Source of the DNA: Acidipropionibacterium acidipropionici
GTDB lineage: Bacteria; Actinomycetota; Actinomycetes; Propionibacteriales; Propionibacteriaceae
NCBI RefSeq assembly: GCF_001441165.1
Contig: NZ_CP013126.1
Coordinates: 2,447,551 to 2,511,550 of the forward strand
Direction of reading: 5' to 3'
Length of the DNA stretch: 64,000 nt
Positions 28,434-37,142 of this stretch are shown here, one piece after another; position 1 is the stretch's first letter; each line of letters opens with the position of its first letter. The translations under genes and the position numbers were made by a program. The notes beneath the pieces are model-generated. The model worked only from the letters and a program-made list of their open reading frames with translations. It was not told the origin of the DNA and made no database searches.

Positions 28434-28445
28434 GGGCCGATGCTA
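28434..28445 (-). promoter_or_regulatory. Leaderless-type promoter of the YbaK-like gene
   Basis: TAGCAT at 28445-28440 (minus strand), six bases, then the ATG at 28433. Confidence 0.55.
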
Positions 28446-28469
28446 CGGCGGGTTGTCGGCGGCCTCCGG

Positions 28470-28482
28470 TAACGTCACGGAT
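28470..28482 (+). promoter_or_regulatory. Leaderless-type promoter of recG
   Basis: TAACGT at 28470-28475, seven bases, then the GTG at 28483. Confidence 0.5.
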
Positions 28483-30708
28483 GTGGATGACGTCGTCTCA
28501 CCGTGGTTGACCCGCGCCCAGGAGGAACTGCACCGCCCGATCGCCGAGGTGCTCGGCACCAGAACGGCCAAGGCCTTCGGCGCCCTTCACATCGCGACCC
28601 TCAAGGACCTCCTGTCGCACGTGCCCAGGCGCTACCTGTCGGGCACCGAGACCACCGAGCTGGGACGCCTGGTGCCGGGCAGCGAGGTCGCCCTGGTCGC
28701 CGACGTGGCCCGCGTCGAGGTGCACAACATGGCCAACCGGCCCGGCCAGGAGCGCCTCGAGGTGACCCTCACCGACGGACGCGACACCCTCCCGGTCACC
28801 TTCTTCGGCAAGAAGTGGCTCGTGAGCTACTGGCAGAAGCAGTTCACCGCCAGCACCCACGGGATCTTCGTCGGCAAGGTCGGCTCCTTCAGGGACCGGC
28901 CCCAGCTCACCCATCCCGACTTCGTGATGTTCGACCGGGAGGGGCGGATCACCGGCAAGGCGGACAAGAAGACGATGGCCACCCAGGTGATGCGCAACGG
29001 GCTGGTGGGGCTGTACCCGGCCACCTCGAAGCTGCCCACCTGGACGATCGCCGAATGCGCCACCCTGGCCCTGGTCCAGACCGGCCGCCAGGAGGACACC
29101 CTCCCGGACTGGCTGCGCGACGAGGCCGAGATCATGGGCCTGTGGGACGCCTTCGAGACGGTCCACCATCCCCGCGACCTGCCCTCGGCCCAGGCCGCCT
29201 CCGAAAGACTCGTGTGGGAGGAGGCCGTCGCCACCCAGGTCACGATGGCCCGGCGACGCCGCCAGGCCGCGGTCCGCGAGGCTCCCGCCTGCCCGCCCAC
29301 CAGCGGCGGACTGCTGGAGGAGTTCGATGCGCGGCTGCCCTTCACCCTCACCGACGGACAGCTGGAGGTCGGCCGCGAGATCTCGGCCGAGCTGGGGGCC
29401 ACCACACCCATGCAGCGCCTGCTCCAGGGGGAGGTCGGCTCCGGCAAGACCCTGGTGGCGCTGAGGGCGATGCTCCAGGTGGTCGACGCCGGCCACCAGG
29501 CGGTGCTCCTGGCCCCCACCGAGGTGCTGGCGCAGCAGCACCACCGCACCATCACCACCCTGCTGGGCGATCTGGGCCAGGGGCACGTGCTGGGCGCCCC
29601 GGCCAACGCCACCGGCGTCGCCCTGCTGACCGGCTCGATGGCCGCAGCGCCCACCCGCGACGCCCTGGCGCGGATCGCCGACGGCTCGGCCGGCATCGTC
29701 ATCGGCACCCACGCACTGCTGGGCGGGAAGGTCGAGTACGCCGGCCTGGGCCTGGTGGTCGTCGACGAGCAGCACCGCTTCGGCGTCGAGCAGCGCGGCG
29801 TCCTCACCTCGCGGGCCGACCTGCATCCCCATGAACTGGTGCTCACGGCGACCCCGATCCCCAGGTCGGTGGCGATGACGGTTTTCGGGGACCTTCAGGT
29901 CTCCAGTCTCGTCGAGCTGCCGGCCGGGCGGGCCGACGTCCAGACCACGGTCGTCGACATGCCGCGCCACCGCAGCTGGCTGGACCGCGCGTGGGCCAGG
30001 ATCCGCGAGGAGGTGGACCAGGGCCACCAGGCCTTCGTCGTCTGCCCCAGGATCGACGCCCACGAGGCCGACGAGGCCGCCGGCGACGCGGTCGAGGGGA
30101 GGCCGCCGTCGACGACCGTGGAGGAGCTGGCCCCCATGCTGGCGTCGGGCCCGCTGCGGGGCCTGCGCGTGGAGTCACTGCACTCGAGGATGGACAGCAC
30201 GGACAAGGACGCCGTGATGGCCCGGTTCACCTCGGGGGAGAGCCAGGTGCTCGTCTCCACCACGGTCATCGAGGTCGGCGTCGACGTCCCGAACGCGACG
30301 ATGATGGTGATCATGGACGCCGACCGCTTCGGCGTCTCCCAGCTCCATCAGCTGCGCGGCCGGATCGGTCGCAGCGACCTTCCCGGGCTGTGCCTTCTGG
30401 TCACATCGACGCCGGTCGACAGCCCGGCGATGACGCGGATCAGCGCGGTGGCCGGCACCCGGGACGGATTCGCCCTCGCCGAGCTGGACCTGGCCCAGCG
30501 GCGTGAGGGGAACGTGCTCGGATCCACCCAGGCCGGGCGGCGCAGCCCGTTGAGGCTGCTCAAGGTGCTCGAGCATGCCGACATCGTCGCCGCGGCGCGG
30601 GACCTCGCCGAGCGGTGGATCGAAGAGACCCCCGAGGACCCCCGCCTGCTCGACATGGTGAGATCCACCGAGCTGCTCGCCGAGGGGGACCTCATGGAGC
30701 AGGGCTGA
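28483..30708 (+). CDS. recG: ATP-dependent DNA helicase RecG
   Basis: A 741-residue RecG, which remodels stalled replication forks and branches Holliday junctions. In order it shows the N-terminal wedge/OB domain (about 15-260), the Walker A motif LLQGEVGSGKTLVALRAM, the DEQH box VVDEQHRFGVEQR, TATPIPRSVAMTVFGD, and the motif VI region HQLRGRIGRSDLPGLCLL. An insertion rich in Glu/Pro (about residues 535-560) is seen in other actinobacterial RecG proteins. The GTG at 28483 is chosen from the TAACGT hexamer seven bases upstream; an earlier in-frame ATG (28369) would lie inside the divergent gene. It precedes a convergent PPOX-type gene, with a short palindrome between them. Confidence 0.93.
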   Translation: MDDVVSPWLTRAQEELHRPIAEVLGTRTAKAFGALHIATLKDLLSHVPRRYLSGTETTELGRLVPGSEVALVADVARVEVHNMANRPGQERLEVTLTDGRDTLPVTFFGKKWLVSYWQKQFTASTHGIFVGKVGSFRDRPQLTHPDFVMFDREGRITGKADKKTMATQVMRNGLVGLYPATSKLPTWTIAECATLALVQTGRQEDTLPDWLRDEAEIMGLWDAFETVHHPRDLPSAQAASERLVWEEAVATQVTMARRRRQAAVREAPACPPTSGGLLEEFDARLPFTLTDGQLEVGREISAELGATTPMQRLLQGEVGSGKTLVALRAMLQVVDAGHQAVLLAPTEVLAQQHHRTITTLLGDLGQGHVLGAPANATGVALLTGSMAAAPTRDALARIADGSAGIVIGTHALLGGKVEYAGLGLVVVDEQHRFGVEQRGVLTSRADLHPHELVLTATPIPRSVAMTVFGDLQVSSLVELPAGRADVQTTVVDMPRHRSWLDRAWARIREEVDQGHQAFVVCPRIDAHEADEAAGDAVEGRPPSTTVEELAPMLASGPLRGLRVESLHSRMDSTDKDAVMARFTSGESQVLVSTTVIEVGVDVPNATMMVIMDADRFGVSQLHQLRGRIGRSDLPGLCLLVTSTPVDSPAMTRISAVAGTRDGFALAELDLAQRREGNVLGSTQAGRRSPLRLLKVLEHADIVAAARDLAERWIEETPEDPRLLDMVRSTELLAEGDLMEQG

Positions 30709-30718
30709 GGGTGCCGGC

Positions 30719-30741
30719 CCCGCCCGCGACGTCGCGGACGG
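30719..30741. terminator. Weak palindrome between recG and the PPOX-type gene
   Basis: The 14-base perfect palindrome CCGCGACGTCGCGG (30724-30737), flanked by partly complementary CCCG/CGGG, sits between convergent genes. It may be a terminator or simply a palindrome; no U-tract. Confidence 0.35.
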
Positions 30742-30751
30742 GTGCGGCGGG

Positions 30752-31171
30752 TCAGGCGGTGGGTTCCGGGCCGAAGGCGAAGGTACGACCGGTAATGGTG
30801 TCGGGCTCGATGCGCACCCAGGTCTTCTTGACGGTGGGGATCCAGGGGCGCAGTGGCATCTTCTCGCAGCGTGCCAGCTCCTCGGCGCCGGTGATGACCT
30901 CTGCGGTTCCCCTCAGCACCACGCTCCATCCGCCCTCATCGGTCCACCCGTCGGACTCGAAGGCGACGGCGTGGTTGCGGACGATCTCGTCGAGCTTGCT
31001 GCCTTCTGCGGTCCGGAACACCACCGACGGGCCGTCGACGACGTAGTTGATCGGGAAGATCTCGGGCCGGCCGTCGGCGCTGGTCGCCAGGCGCCCCACC
31101 TGGGCGGTGTCCAGATAGCCCCAGCAGGTGTCTTCCTCGATGGCGTTGATCGGGCTGTCCTCACTGTTCAT
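30752..31171 (-). CDS. Pyridoxamine 5'-phosphate oxidase family (FMN-binding split barrel) protein
   Basis: A 139-residue protein of the PPOX/FMN-binding split-barrel superfamily. It begins with CWGYLDTAQVGRLATSADGR, continues FPINYVVDGPSVVFRTAEGSKL and EGDGWTDEGGWSVVLRGTA-like strands, and ends with a conserved tryptophan region (KTWVRIEPDTITGRTFAFG). Mycobacterial relatives bind F420, FMN or heme. I cannot tell the cofactor here. An imperfect -10 (TAAGAA) lies six bases before the ATG, so it may also be leaderless. It converges on recG and diverges from rsmD. Confidence 0.8.
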   Translation of the reverse strand: MNSEDSPINAIEEDTCWGYLDTAQVGRLATSADGRPEIFPINYVVDGPSVVFRTAEGSKLDEIVRNHAVAFESDGWTDEGGWSVVLRGTAEVITGAEELARCEKMPLRPWIPTVKKTWVRIEPDTITGRTFAFGPEPTA

Positions 31172-31220
31172 GGCACATTCTTACCAGTCCGCGCCCCGGG
31201 GCCGTGCCGATGGAGGCCGA

Positions 31221-31232
31221 TACCCTGTGACG
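31221..31232 (+). promoter_or_regulatory. Leaderless-type promoter of rsmD
   Basis: TACCCT at 31221-31226, six bases, then the GTG at 31233. Confidence 0.6.
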
Positions 31233-31829
31233 GTGAGCAGAATCATCGCGGGGCTGGCCGGTGGACGCCGTCTGCGGACCCCTCCCGGCAATGCCACCCG
31301 TCCCACCTCCGACAGAGTCCGCGAGGGGCTCTTCTCGGCCCTGGCGGCCTGGAACGGCACCTCCGACGGGACGGTCGGCGAGCAGCTGGCCGGGCAGTCC
31401 TTCCTGGACCTGTTCGCCGGATCCGGGGCGGTCGGGCTGGAGGCGGCCAGCCGTGGAGCGTCCAGGGTGGTCTGTGTGGAGAAGAACCGGAGGACCGCCG
31501 CGCTCATCGCCGACAACGCCCGGGACACGGGTCTGTCCCGCAGTGTCGACGCCGTGGCCCAAGCGGTGGAGGGGTACCTGGCCGGCCGGCAGACCCCACC
31601 GGCCTTCGACATCATCTGGTTCGACCCGCCCTACGCCCTGGCCGAACCCGATCTCGACGGACTCATCGGTCTCGCCGTCACCGGCCTGCTGGCCGATGAC
31701 GGGCTCATCGCCGTGGAGAGGTCCTCTCGCACCAGGACGCCGGTCTTCCCCGAGGGCATGGTCAGCTGGGCCAACCGGTACGGTGAGACCGTCGTCCATC
31801 TCGCCCAGCCCGACAGGGAGCGCCCATGA
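31233..31829 (+). CDS. rsmD: 16S rRNA (guanine(966)-N(2))-methyltransferase RsmD
   Basis: A 198-residue SAM-dependent methyltransferase that modifies G966 of 16S rRNA. It has the typical N-terminus SRIIAGLAGGRRLRTPPG, the RPTSDRVREGLFSAL segment, the SAM-binding LDLFAGSGAVGLEAASRGA and the catalytic motif FDPPY. The GTG at 31233 is placed by a TACCCT six bases upstream; this removes 35 unconvincing upstream residues. The stop overlaps the coaD ATG (ATGA), the common actinobacterial rsmD-coaD pairing. Confidence 0.93.
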   Translation: MSRIIAGLAGGRRLRTPPGNATRPTSDRVREGLFSALAAWNGTSDGTVGEQLAGQSFLDLFAGSGAVGLEAASRGASRVVCVEKNRRTAALIADNARDTGLSRSVDAVAQAVEGYLAGRQTPPAFDIIWFDPPYALAEPDLDGLIGLAVTGLLADDGLIAVERSSRTRTPVFPEGMVSWANRYGETVVHLAQPDRERP

Positions 31830-32308
31830 AGGCCGTCATCTCAGGATCCTTCGATCCGATCACCCGAGGTCACGTCGACATCATCTGTCGCGCCGACCGG
31901 CTCTTCGACGAGCTGGTGGTGGGGGTGGCCGTCAACTCCGCCAAGAACGGCATCTTCTCGATGGAGGAGAGGGTCGATCTGGTGGAGGCGGCGGTGGCCG
32001 GGATGCCCCGGGTGAGCGTGGCGCCGGTCGAGGGACTGCTGGTGGACTTCTGCGCGGACCAGGGGGCCGACGTCATCGTCCGCGGCCTGCGCTTCGGCGG
32101 CGACTTCGACTACGAGCTGCAGATGGCCCACCTCAACAAGTCGATGAGCGGCATCGAGACGGTGCTGCTGCCCGCCGGGCGCGAGTACGGCACGATCAGC
32201 TCCTCGGTCATCCGGTCGGCCGCGAGCAACGGCGGCGACGTCAGCGAGTTCGTCCCCGAGGCCGTGGCCCGGGCGCTGCGGGCGAAGTTCCCCACCGTGA
32301 GGGAGTGA
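31826..32308 (+). CDS. coaD: Phosphopantetheine adenylyltransferase
   Basis: A 160-residue CoaD, which transfers AMP from ATP to 4'-phosphopantetheine in coenzyme A synthesis. The nucleotidyltransferase motif SGSFDPITRGHVDII (T/HxGH) and the C-terminal ISSSVIRSAAS motif are intact, with RGLRFGGDFDYELQMAHLN between. The ATG overlaps the rsmD stop by four bases, so expression is coupled. Length is normal for the family. Confidence 0.96.
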   Translation: MKAVISGSFDPITRGHVDIICRADRLFDELVVGVAVNSAKNGIFSMEERVDLVEAAVAGMPRVSVAPVEGLLVDFCADQGADVIVRGLRFGGDFDYELQMAHLNKSMSGIETVLLPAGREYGTISSSVIRSAASNGGDVSEFVPEAVARALRAKFPTVRE

Positions 32309-32401
32309 GCCTGCAGCCGTTTTGGCCTGTGGGCGCGTCAGTTGTAGAGTTGGCGGTCGGTCATGACCTCGTCATGCTCCTCCAGTGAAGGGACTGCTGC
32401 G

Positions 32402-32950
32402 ATGAACACCCACCATCGCCGCTCCGACGCCTCTGTGGACCTCCTCATCGAGACCCATGATCTGCGGCGTCGCGCGGGCCAGATGATCCAGGTGGCCCGC
32501 GACGTACCCGCCCCCGAGGAGCTCGGCGTCGACATGATCGGCGTTCCCGAGGGTTCCCCGATCGGACTGGACCTGCGTCTTGAGTCCGTCATCGAGGGAG
32601 TTCTCGTGACCGGGACCGCCACGACCACACTGGTCGGGGAGTGCTCACGGTGCCTGAACCCGATCGAGGAGACCACCTCCTTCGACCTTCAGGAGCTGCA
32701 CTTCTACCCCGATCGTGAGGCCGAGGAGGATGCCTACCGGGTGAGTGACGAGGAGACTGTGGACCTCGAGCCCGTCCTGCGTGAGGCGGTGGTGCTGAAC
32801 CTTCCGTTCAGGCCGCTGTGCATGCCGGACTGCGCGGGTCTGTGCCCCGAGTGCGGGGTCAATCTCAACGATCATCCGGACCATGAGCACGAGGAGCGGA
32901 TCGATCCTCGGTGGGCCGCGCTGAGGGATCTCGGCACGGGGGAGTCCTGA
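32402..32950 (+). CDS. YceD family protein (DUF177)
   Basis: A 182-residue DUF177/YceD protein, encoded next to rpmF in most bacteria and connected with 23S rRNA accumulation or ribosome assembly. A central ECSRCLNPIE pair and the C-terminal CMPDCAGLCPECGVNLND provide the conserved cysteines, probably a zinc site. The ATG at 32402 follows GAAGGGACTGCTGCG; the earlier ATG at 32363 lies in the leader. A candidate -10, TAGAGT, is at 32345-32350. rpmF follows after 97 bp, rnc after that. Confidence 0.9.
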   Translation: MNTHHRRSDASVDLLIETHDLRRRAGQMIQVARDVPAPEELGVDMIGVPEGSPIGLDLRLESVIEGVLVTGTATTTLVGECSRCLNPIEETTSFDLQELHFYPDREAEEDAYRVSDEETVDLEPVLREAVVLNLPFRPLCMPDCAGLCPECGVNLNDHPDHEHEERIDPRWAALRDLGTGES

Positions 32951-33047
32951 GCGTCCCGGGCGCGTTCCGATCAGCGCGCATGTGAACTGAAGAACCTGAA
33001 CAGTGGTGCCGCCCGGCCGGACGTCACCCGCATCTGAGGAGAAGATT

Positions 33048-33239
33048 GTGGCCGTCCCGAAGCGGAAGATGTCCCGCAGCAATACCCGGCACCGTCGTTC
33101 GCAGTGGAAGACGTCTGCCCCCACCCTGGTGACCTGCGCCAACCCGGCCTGCCGCCAGAAGCACCTGCCGCACACCGCCTGCCCGTCTTGCGGCGAGTAC
33201 GGCCCCCGCGGCGACCGTCGTCAGGTCACCGAGGTCTGA
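33048..33239 (+). CDS. rpmF: 50S ribosomal protein L32
   Basis: A 63-residue L32 with the usual start [20 protein letters not shown] and a zinc-ribbon CANPAC...CPSC arrangement, thus the zinc-containing form. The GTG at 33048 follows GAGGAGAAGATT. Its stop overlaps the start of rnc (ATGA), so the ribosomal protein and RNase III are translationally coupled. Confidence 0.97.
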   Translation: MAVPKRKMSRSNTRHRRSQWKTSAPTLVTCANPACRQKHLPHTACPSCGEYGPRGDRRQVTEV

Positions 33240-34018
33240 TGAGCGGGTCCTCGCCCTCACAGCAGGGGCGGGGCGGAGCGAACCAGGGCCCGGAGGCCGT
33301 CTCCCTCGACGGGAGCTGGCCCTTCCTGGCGCTGCTTGAGGAGCTGGGCATCGGTATCGATCCCCAGCTCCTTCGTCTTGCCCTGACCCATCGCTCCTAC
33401 GCCTTCGAGATGGGCGGCCTGCCCACCAATGAGCGGCTGGAGTTCCTCGGTGACGCCGTTCTGGAGATCGGCGTCACCGACTACCTCTACCGCGCCTTCC
33501 CCGATTACCCGGAGGGCCGGATGGCCAAGCTCCGGGCAGCGGTGGTGAGCACCGTCTCTCTGGGTCGGTTGGCTCGCCGCTTGGAGATCGGTCCGCGGGT
33601 GATGCTCGGCAAGGGGGAGGCGCACACCGGCGGCCATGACCGCACCTCGATCCTCGCCGACACCACCGAGGCCCTGCTGGGTGCCACCGAACTGTCCTCG
33701 GGGCTGCCCGAGGCGCTCCGCCTGGTCCATCACCTCTTCGATCCTCTGGTCGACGAGGCGGTGCGCTCGGGTGCCGGCACGGACTGGAAGACCGCGCTTC
33801 AGGAGATGTGCGCCGAACTGGGCATCGAGGTGCCCGAGTATCAGGTCAACGGTTCGGGTCCCGATCACAACAGGCGCTACGAGGCCAGGGCCGTGGTGGA
33901 CGGTCGGGCGCGAGCGGCCTGCGTGGGCCACAGCAAGAAGGAGGCCGAGCAGGGGGCCGCACACCTGGCCGTGGAGGAGTTGAGCCGCCGCCACCAGATG
34001 ACCATTCCGGATGCCTGA
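33239..34018 (+). CDS. rnc: Ribonuclease III
   Basis: A 259-residue RNase III that cuts double-stranded RNA, including rRNA precursors. It has the signature NERLEFLGDAVLEIGVTDYL with catalytic acidic residues, a second acidic site in DRTSILADTTEALLGAT, and a C-terminal dsRNA-binding domain (DWKTALQEMCAELGI onward, ending in the AKKEAEQGAA-type helix). A short Ser/Gly/Gln-rich N-terminal extension precedes the domain. The ATG at 33239 overlaps the rpmF stop; its own stop lies seven bases inside mutM. Confidence 0.96.
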   Translation: MSGSSPSQQGRGGANQGPEAVSLDGSWPFLALLEELGIGIDPQLLRLALTHRSYAFEMGGLPTNERLEFLGDAVLEIGVTDYLYRAFPDYPEGRMAKLRAAVVSTVSLGRLARRLEIGPRVMLGKGEAHTGGHDRTSILADTTEALLGATELSSGLPEALRLVHHLFDPLVDEAVRSGAGTDWKTALQEMCAELGIEVPEYQVNGSGPDHNRRYEARAVVDGRARAACVGHSKKEAEQGAAHLAVEELSRRHQMTIPDA

Positions 34019-34868
34019 GCTGCCCGAGGTCGAGACGGTCCGCCTCGGCCTGGCGCAGACGGTCGCCGGAGCCCGGGTCCGGGGCGTCGACGTCCTGGAT
34101 GCCAGGGCGGTGCGCCGCCACGCCGACGGCCCCGCCGATTTCGCCGATTCGGTGACCGGTCGCAGACTCGGTACACCGCGGCGGCGGGGCAAGTACCTCT
34201 GGTTTCCCCTCGAGGTCGGCGCTACGTCCGACACGGCATGCGACGCGCTGCTGTGCCATCTGGGGATGAGCGGGCAGTTCCGGATCGACGACGCGCAGGC
34301 GCCCCTGCTGCGCCACACCCGGGTGGTGCTCGATCTGGATGGCGGGCGCCAGCTGCGCTTCATCGACCAGCGGCTGTTCGGCGGGATGCAGGTGAGTCGG
34401 GGCGGTGGCGAGCTGCCGGGGGAGATCTCCCACATCGGACCGGACCCCTTCGATCCCGCCTTCGACGCGGCCGACGCCGGTCGGCGTCTGAGGGCCCGGC
34501 GCAGCACCCTGAAACGGGCACTGCTGGACCAGAGCCTGGTGTCGGGGATCGGCAACATCTACGCCGACGAGACCCTGTGGAGGGCCCGGCGCCATCCCGA
34601 GACCCCGACGTCGAGGCTGCGGGCCGCCGAGGCGTTGGCGCTGTATGAGACCGCCCGCGAGGTGATGGCCGAGGCCATCGCCCAGGGCGGGACCTCCTTC
34701 GACCGGCTGTACGTGAGGGTCAACGGGGAGTCGGGATATTTCGGCCGCAGGCTGGACGTCTACGGGCGCGAGGGCTCGCCCTGCCGGCGGTGCGGGGCTG
34801 CGATCCTCCGGATGTCCTTCATGAACCGCTCGTCCTATCTGTGCCCGCACTGCCAGCAGAAACGCTAG
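34011..34868 (+). CDS. mutM: Formamidopyrimidine-DNA glycosylase
   Basis: A 285-residue Fpg/MutM that excises 8-oxoguanine and other oxidised purines. The catalytic N-terminus is PELPEVETVRLGL (Pro1 nucleophile, Glu2). The helix-two-turn-helix region reads LDQSLVSGIGNIYADETLW, and the C-terminal zinc finger has CRRCG and CPHC. The gene overlaps rnc by eight bases. In most actinobacteria smc follows mutM; here the next 3.5 kb is an oxidoreductase island and no smc is found before ftsY. Confidence 0.96.
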   Translation: MPELPEVETVRLGLAQTVAGARVRGVDVLDARAVRRHADGPADFADSVTGRRLGTPRRRGKYLWFPLEVGATSDTACDALLCHLGMSGQFRIDDAQAPLLRHTRVVLDLDGGRQLRFIDQRLFGGMQVSRGGGELPGEISHIGPDPFDPAFDAADAGRRLRARRSTLKRALLDQSLVSGIGNIYADETLWRARRHPETPTSRLRAAEALALYETAREVMAEAIAQGGTSFDRLYVRVNGESGYFGRRLDVYGREGSPCRRCGAAILRMSFMNRSSYLCPHCQQKR

Positions 34869-35047
34869 CTCGAGTGGTTGGGCCTGGCGTGACCGCGGGC
34901 GCTAGGGCGACGCTCCTCCTGGACCGGGGCAGAGATGATCCCCCGAGTGCGCATCGTGGAGAGGCGTGGGGATGTAGTGCTCTCGGACTGGCACGGATCG
35001 AGCGACTCCTGCCTCAGTCCTCGTAGATCTCCTTGGCCCTGCTGCTC

Positions 35048-35905
35048 TCACTTGCCGCTGTAGACGGGGAACGCGCTGAAGTCGCCGTAGTCGCGCTCGT
35101 CGAGGTCCCGCAGGGCCTGCATGTCCTCGTCGGCGATCTCGAAGCCGACCTCGGCGTTGGAGCGCATGTGGTCCGGGTTGGCCGTCTTCGGCAGGGAGAC
35201 GGTGCCGAGCTGGAGGGTGTAGCGGATGCACAGCTGCGGCACGCTGACCGTGTACTTCTCCGCGATGGCCTCGACCGCCTCGTTGCCGAGGATCTCACCG
35301 TGGGCGATGGGGGAGTACGCCTCGACGAGGATGTCCTTGCTGCGGCAGTAGTCGATCAGCTCGCTGGGGGTGTTGCCGGCGTGGGCGAGGACCTGGTTGG
35401 CGTGCGGCGCGACGGTGCCGTGCTGGAGGATGTTCTCCAGATCCGGCTCCAGGAAGTTCGAGACGCCGATGGCGCGGATCTTCCCGGCCTGGTGGGCCTC
35501 CTCGAGGGCCCTCCATGCCTGGAGGTTGCCCTCGGCGTAGTCGCCGCCGCGGAAGTCGTCCCACGGCTGCGGGGAGTGGATGAGCATCATGTCGATGTAC
35601 CCGATGTCCAGCTTCGCCAGGGACTCGTCGATCGCGGCGATCGCGGCGTCGTGGTCCTTGATCTCGGCGGCGAGCTTGGTGGAGACGAAGAGCTCGTCGC
35701 GGGCCACGCCGGACGTGCGGACGCCTTCGCCGACGCCGCGCTCGTTGCCGTAGGCCTGGGCGGTGTCGATGTTGCGGTAGCCGATGCTGATCGCGGATCT
35801 CACCGCCTCGGCGGCCAAGGCGTCGTCGATGAACCAGGTGCCGAGCCCGAGCTTGGGGATCTCGACGCCGTTGGACAGGGTGTAGGTCTCGTCCAGGATG
35901 CTCAT
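35048..35905 (-). CDS. Aldo/keto reductase
   Basis: A 285-residue NADPH-dependent aldo/keto reductase. It has the N-terminus LSNGVEIPKLGLGTWFIDD, the catalytic residues Asp-Tyr-Lys-His in NIDTAQAYGNE, FVSTKLA and MLIHSPQPW, and the cofactor-binding GVSNFLEPDL and SLPKTANPDHM. The family reduces aldehydes or ketones; members related to 2,5-diketogluconate reductase are common. The ATG at 35905 overlaps the upstream cupin gene by four bases. It is the last gene of a minus-strand operon, DUF2255 - remnant - cupin - AKR, in an island absent from the usual mutM-smc-ftsY arrangement. Confidence 0.92.
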   Translation of the reverse strand: MSILDETYTLSNGVEIPKLGLGTWFIDDALAAEAVRSAISIGYRNIDTAQAYGNERGVGEGVRTSGVARDELFVSTKLAAEIKDHDAAIAAIDESLAKLDIGYIDMMLIHSPQPWDDFRGGDYAEGNLQAWRALEEAHQAGKIRAIGVSNFLEPDLENILQHGTVAPHANQVLAHAGNTPSELIDYCRSKDILVEAYSPIAHGEILGNEAVEAIAEKYTVSVPQLCIRYTLQLGTVSLPKTANPDHMRSNAEVGFEIADEDMQALRDLDERDYGDFSAFPVYSGK

Positions 35906-36348
35906 GCGTTCTCTCCGTCCTCGCTGCCGGTCGGCAGCGCGTCGTACTCCTCGTCGGTGACCGGTTCCAGCCACTCGTTGCCGACTCCCCGGCCCGGGGT
36001 GATGAAGGCGAGGTGGCTGAACCACGAGTCCGCCTTGGCCCCGTGCCAATGCTTCGTCCCCGCGGGCACGCGGATCACGGATCCCGGCACCATGCTCACC
36101 GGGTCCTGGCCGTCGGCCCGGTACCAGCCGGAGCCAGCGGTGCACAGCAGGATCTGGTCGCCGCCGCCGTTCTCGCCGTGGTGGATGTGCCAGTTGTTGC
36201 GGCAGCCGGGCTCGAAGGTCACGTTACTGACGGCGACGTTCCCCTCGGCGACGAGCGGAGCGAGGTAGCTCTGCCCGGTGAAGTACTGCGCGAAGGCGTC
36301 GTTGGGCTCCCCGAGCGGGAAGTCCTGGTCGAAGTCGTCCTGGGGCAT
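35902..36348 (-). CDS. Cupin domain protein
   Basis: A 148-residue single-domain cupin. Motif 1 is seen as FEPGCRNNWHIHHGENGGGDQILLC (His-x-His and a following Glu) and motif 2 as PGSVIRVPAGTKHWHGA, giving a metal site. Genes of this type often accompany aldo/keto reductases and NAD(P)-binding oxidoreductases in detoxification clusters; no substrate is known. Start at 36348 (MPQDDFDQDFPLGEPND), 34 bp after the remnant gene. It overlaps the AKR start by four bases. Confidence 0.85.
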   Translation of the reverse strand: MPQDDFDQDFPLGEPNDAFAQYFTGQSYLAPLVAEGNVAVSNVTFEPGCRNNWHIHHGENGGGDQILLCTAGSGWYRADGQDPVSMVPGSVIRVPAGTKHWHGAKADSWFSHLAFITPGRGVGNEWLEPVTDEEYDALPTGSEDGENA

Positions 36349-36382
36349 GTCGTTCTCCTACTCTCCTTCGGGTCCCATCGAA

Positions 36383-36589
36383 TCACTCGCCGTCCGTGGC
36401 TGGCACGGACTCCGCGGCCAGCGGGACGGCGACGCCGCCCAGGCCGAATCGGGCGCAGCCCAGGACCGAGGAGGCAGTCCCGGCGAGCTCGGCGTAGCGG
36501 TCGGGGCAGAAGTTGGACACGCCGAGGCCGGCGAGGGCCGCGGCGAGGGTGCGGCCGACGCCGCCGGTTCCGAAGACTGCGATCTTCAT
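36383..36589 (-). pseudogene. Chimeric oxidoreductase remnant (Rossmann start joined to aldo/keto reductase piece)
   Basis: A 68-codon frame. The first 23 residues (MKIAVFGTGGVGRTLAAALA) are the start of a Rossmann-fold NAD(P)-binding protein. This runs straight into GVSNFCPDRYAELAG, which looks like the cofactor-loop segment of an aldo/keto reductase, and then into a short unrecognised tail. The join lacks everything in between, so it reads as the scar of a deletion rather than an intact gene. The frame has no stop and keeps a possible ribosome-binding region (AAGAAAGAGAACGCC), so it might still be translated. Confidence 0.6.
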
Positions 36590-36626
36590 GTGAGGCGTTC
36601 TCTTTCTTGTTCTTGCAATGGGTGGT

Positions 36627-37001
36627 TCAGGCCGAGGGCGCGACCTCGACCGTGGCGGCCCGGGGGCGGGCGGAGACCATGGGCGGCAGGTACGGGCTGC
36701 CGGCGTACTTCTCCTCGTAGGCCTGGTCGATCCGGTCGGCGAGGCCCGGGTCGGCGGGCGCGAATGCGACGTCGTGGGTGGCTCCCGCGGCGTCGATGCG
36801 TCCGGCGCGCTGGGCGATCGCGGAGCGGTACCAGCGGCCGTCGGTGCCGTTGTACGCGCGGACGAACAGTCGTCCGTCCACGACGACCGACCAGATCCAG
36901 GTCGGGGTGCCGTAGGTCCTCCCGTCCTCGCGGAAGGGGTAGATGTGCAGGTCGTCGGTGGACGCGATCTTCTCGATGACGACCTTCGGCCATGCGTGCA
37001 T
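36627..37001 (-). CDS. DUF2255 family protein
   Basis: A 124-residue protein that matches the DUF2255 pattern: DDLHIYPFREDGRTYGTPTW, WSVVVDGRLFVRAYNGTDGRWYRSA and a C-terminal Asp/Ala-rich helix ending in a conserved YLPPM. The family is small, soluble and of unknown function, sometimes split-barrel-like, and tends to occur beside short-chain or aldo/keto reductases. The ATG at 37001 follows GAAGGAGGACCCC. It is the first gene of the minus-strand cluster and diverges from the XRE regulator gene, which may control it. Confidence 0.7.
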   Translation of the reverse strand: MHAWPKVVIEKIASTDDLHIYPFREDGRTYGTPTWIWSVVVDGRLFVRAYNGTDGRWYRSAIAQRAGRIDAAGATHDVAFAPADPGLADRIDQAYEEKYAGSPYLPPMVSARPRAATVEVAPSA

Positions 37002-37129
37002 GGGGTCCTCCTTCGTCGATGCCGACGTCGCGCTGGCATGGTGCGCCGCGTCGTCTCCATCCATCATGCGCACCTCGTGGCGGGCCTGACAGGCACTGTC
37101 GGGGACCCCCAGGGACGGAATAGCGGCCG

Positions 37130-37142
37130 TAGCCTTGAATGC
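37130..37142 (+). promoter_or_regulatory. Leaderless-type promoter of the XRE regulator
   Basis: TAGCCT at 37130-37135, seven bases, then the ATG at 37143. Confidence 0.55.

Noticed and set aside
35014-35047. A short reading (AKEIYED) just after the aldo/keto reductase stop in another frame, perhaps a frameshifted tail.
   Set aside because: The reductase already ends at a normal family length; too short to support a frameshift claim.
34869-35047. Search for a small gene or RNA between mutM and the aldo/keto reductase.
   Set aside because: No convincing frame, hairpin or promoter in these 179 bases.
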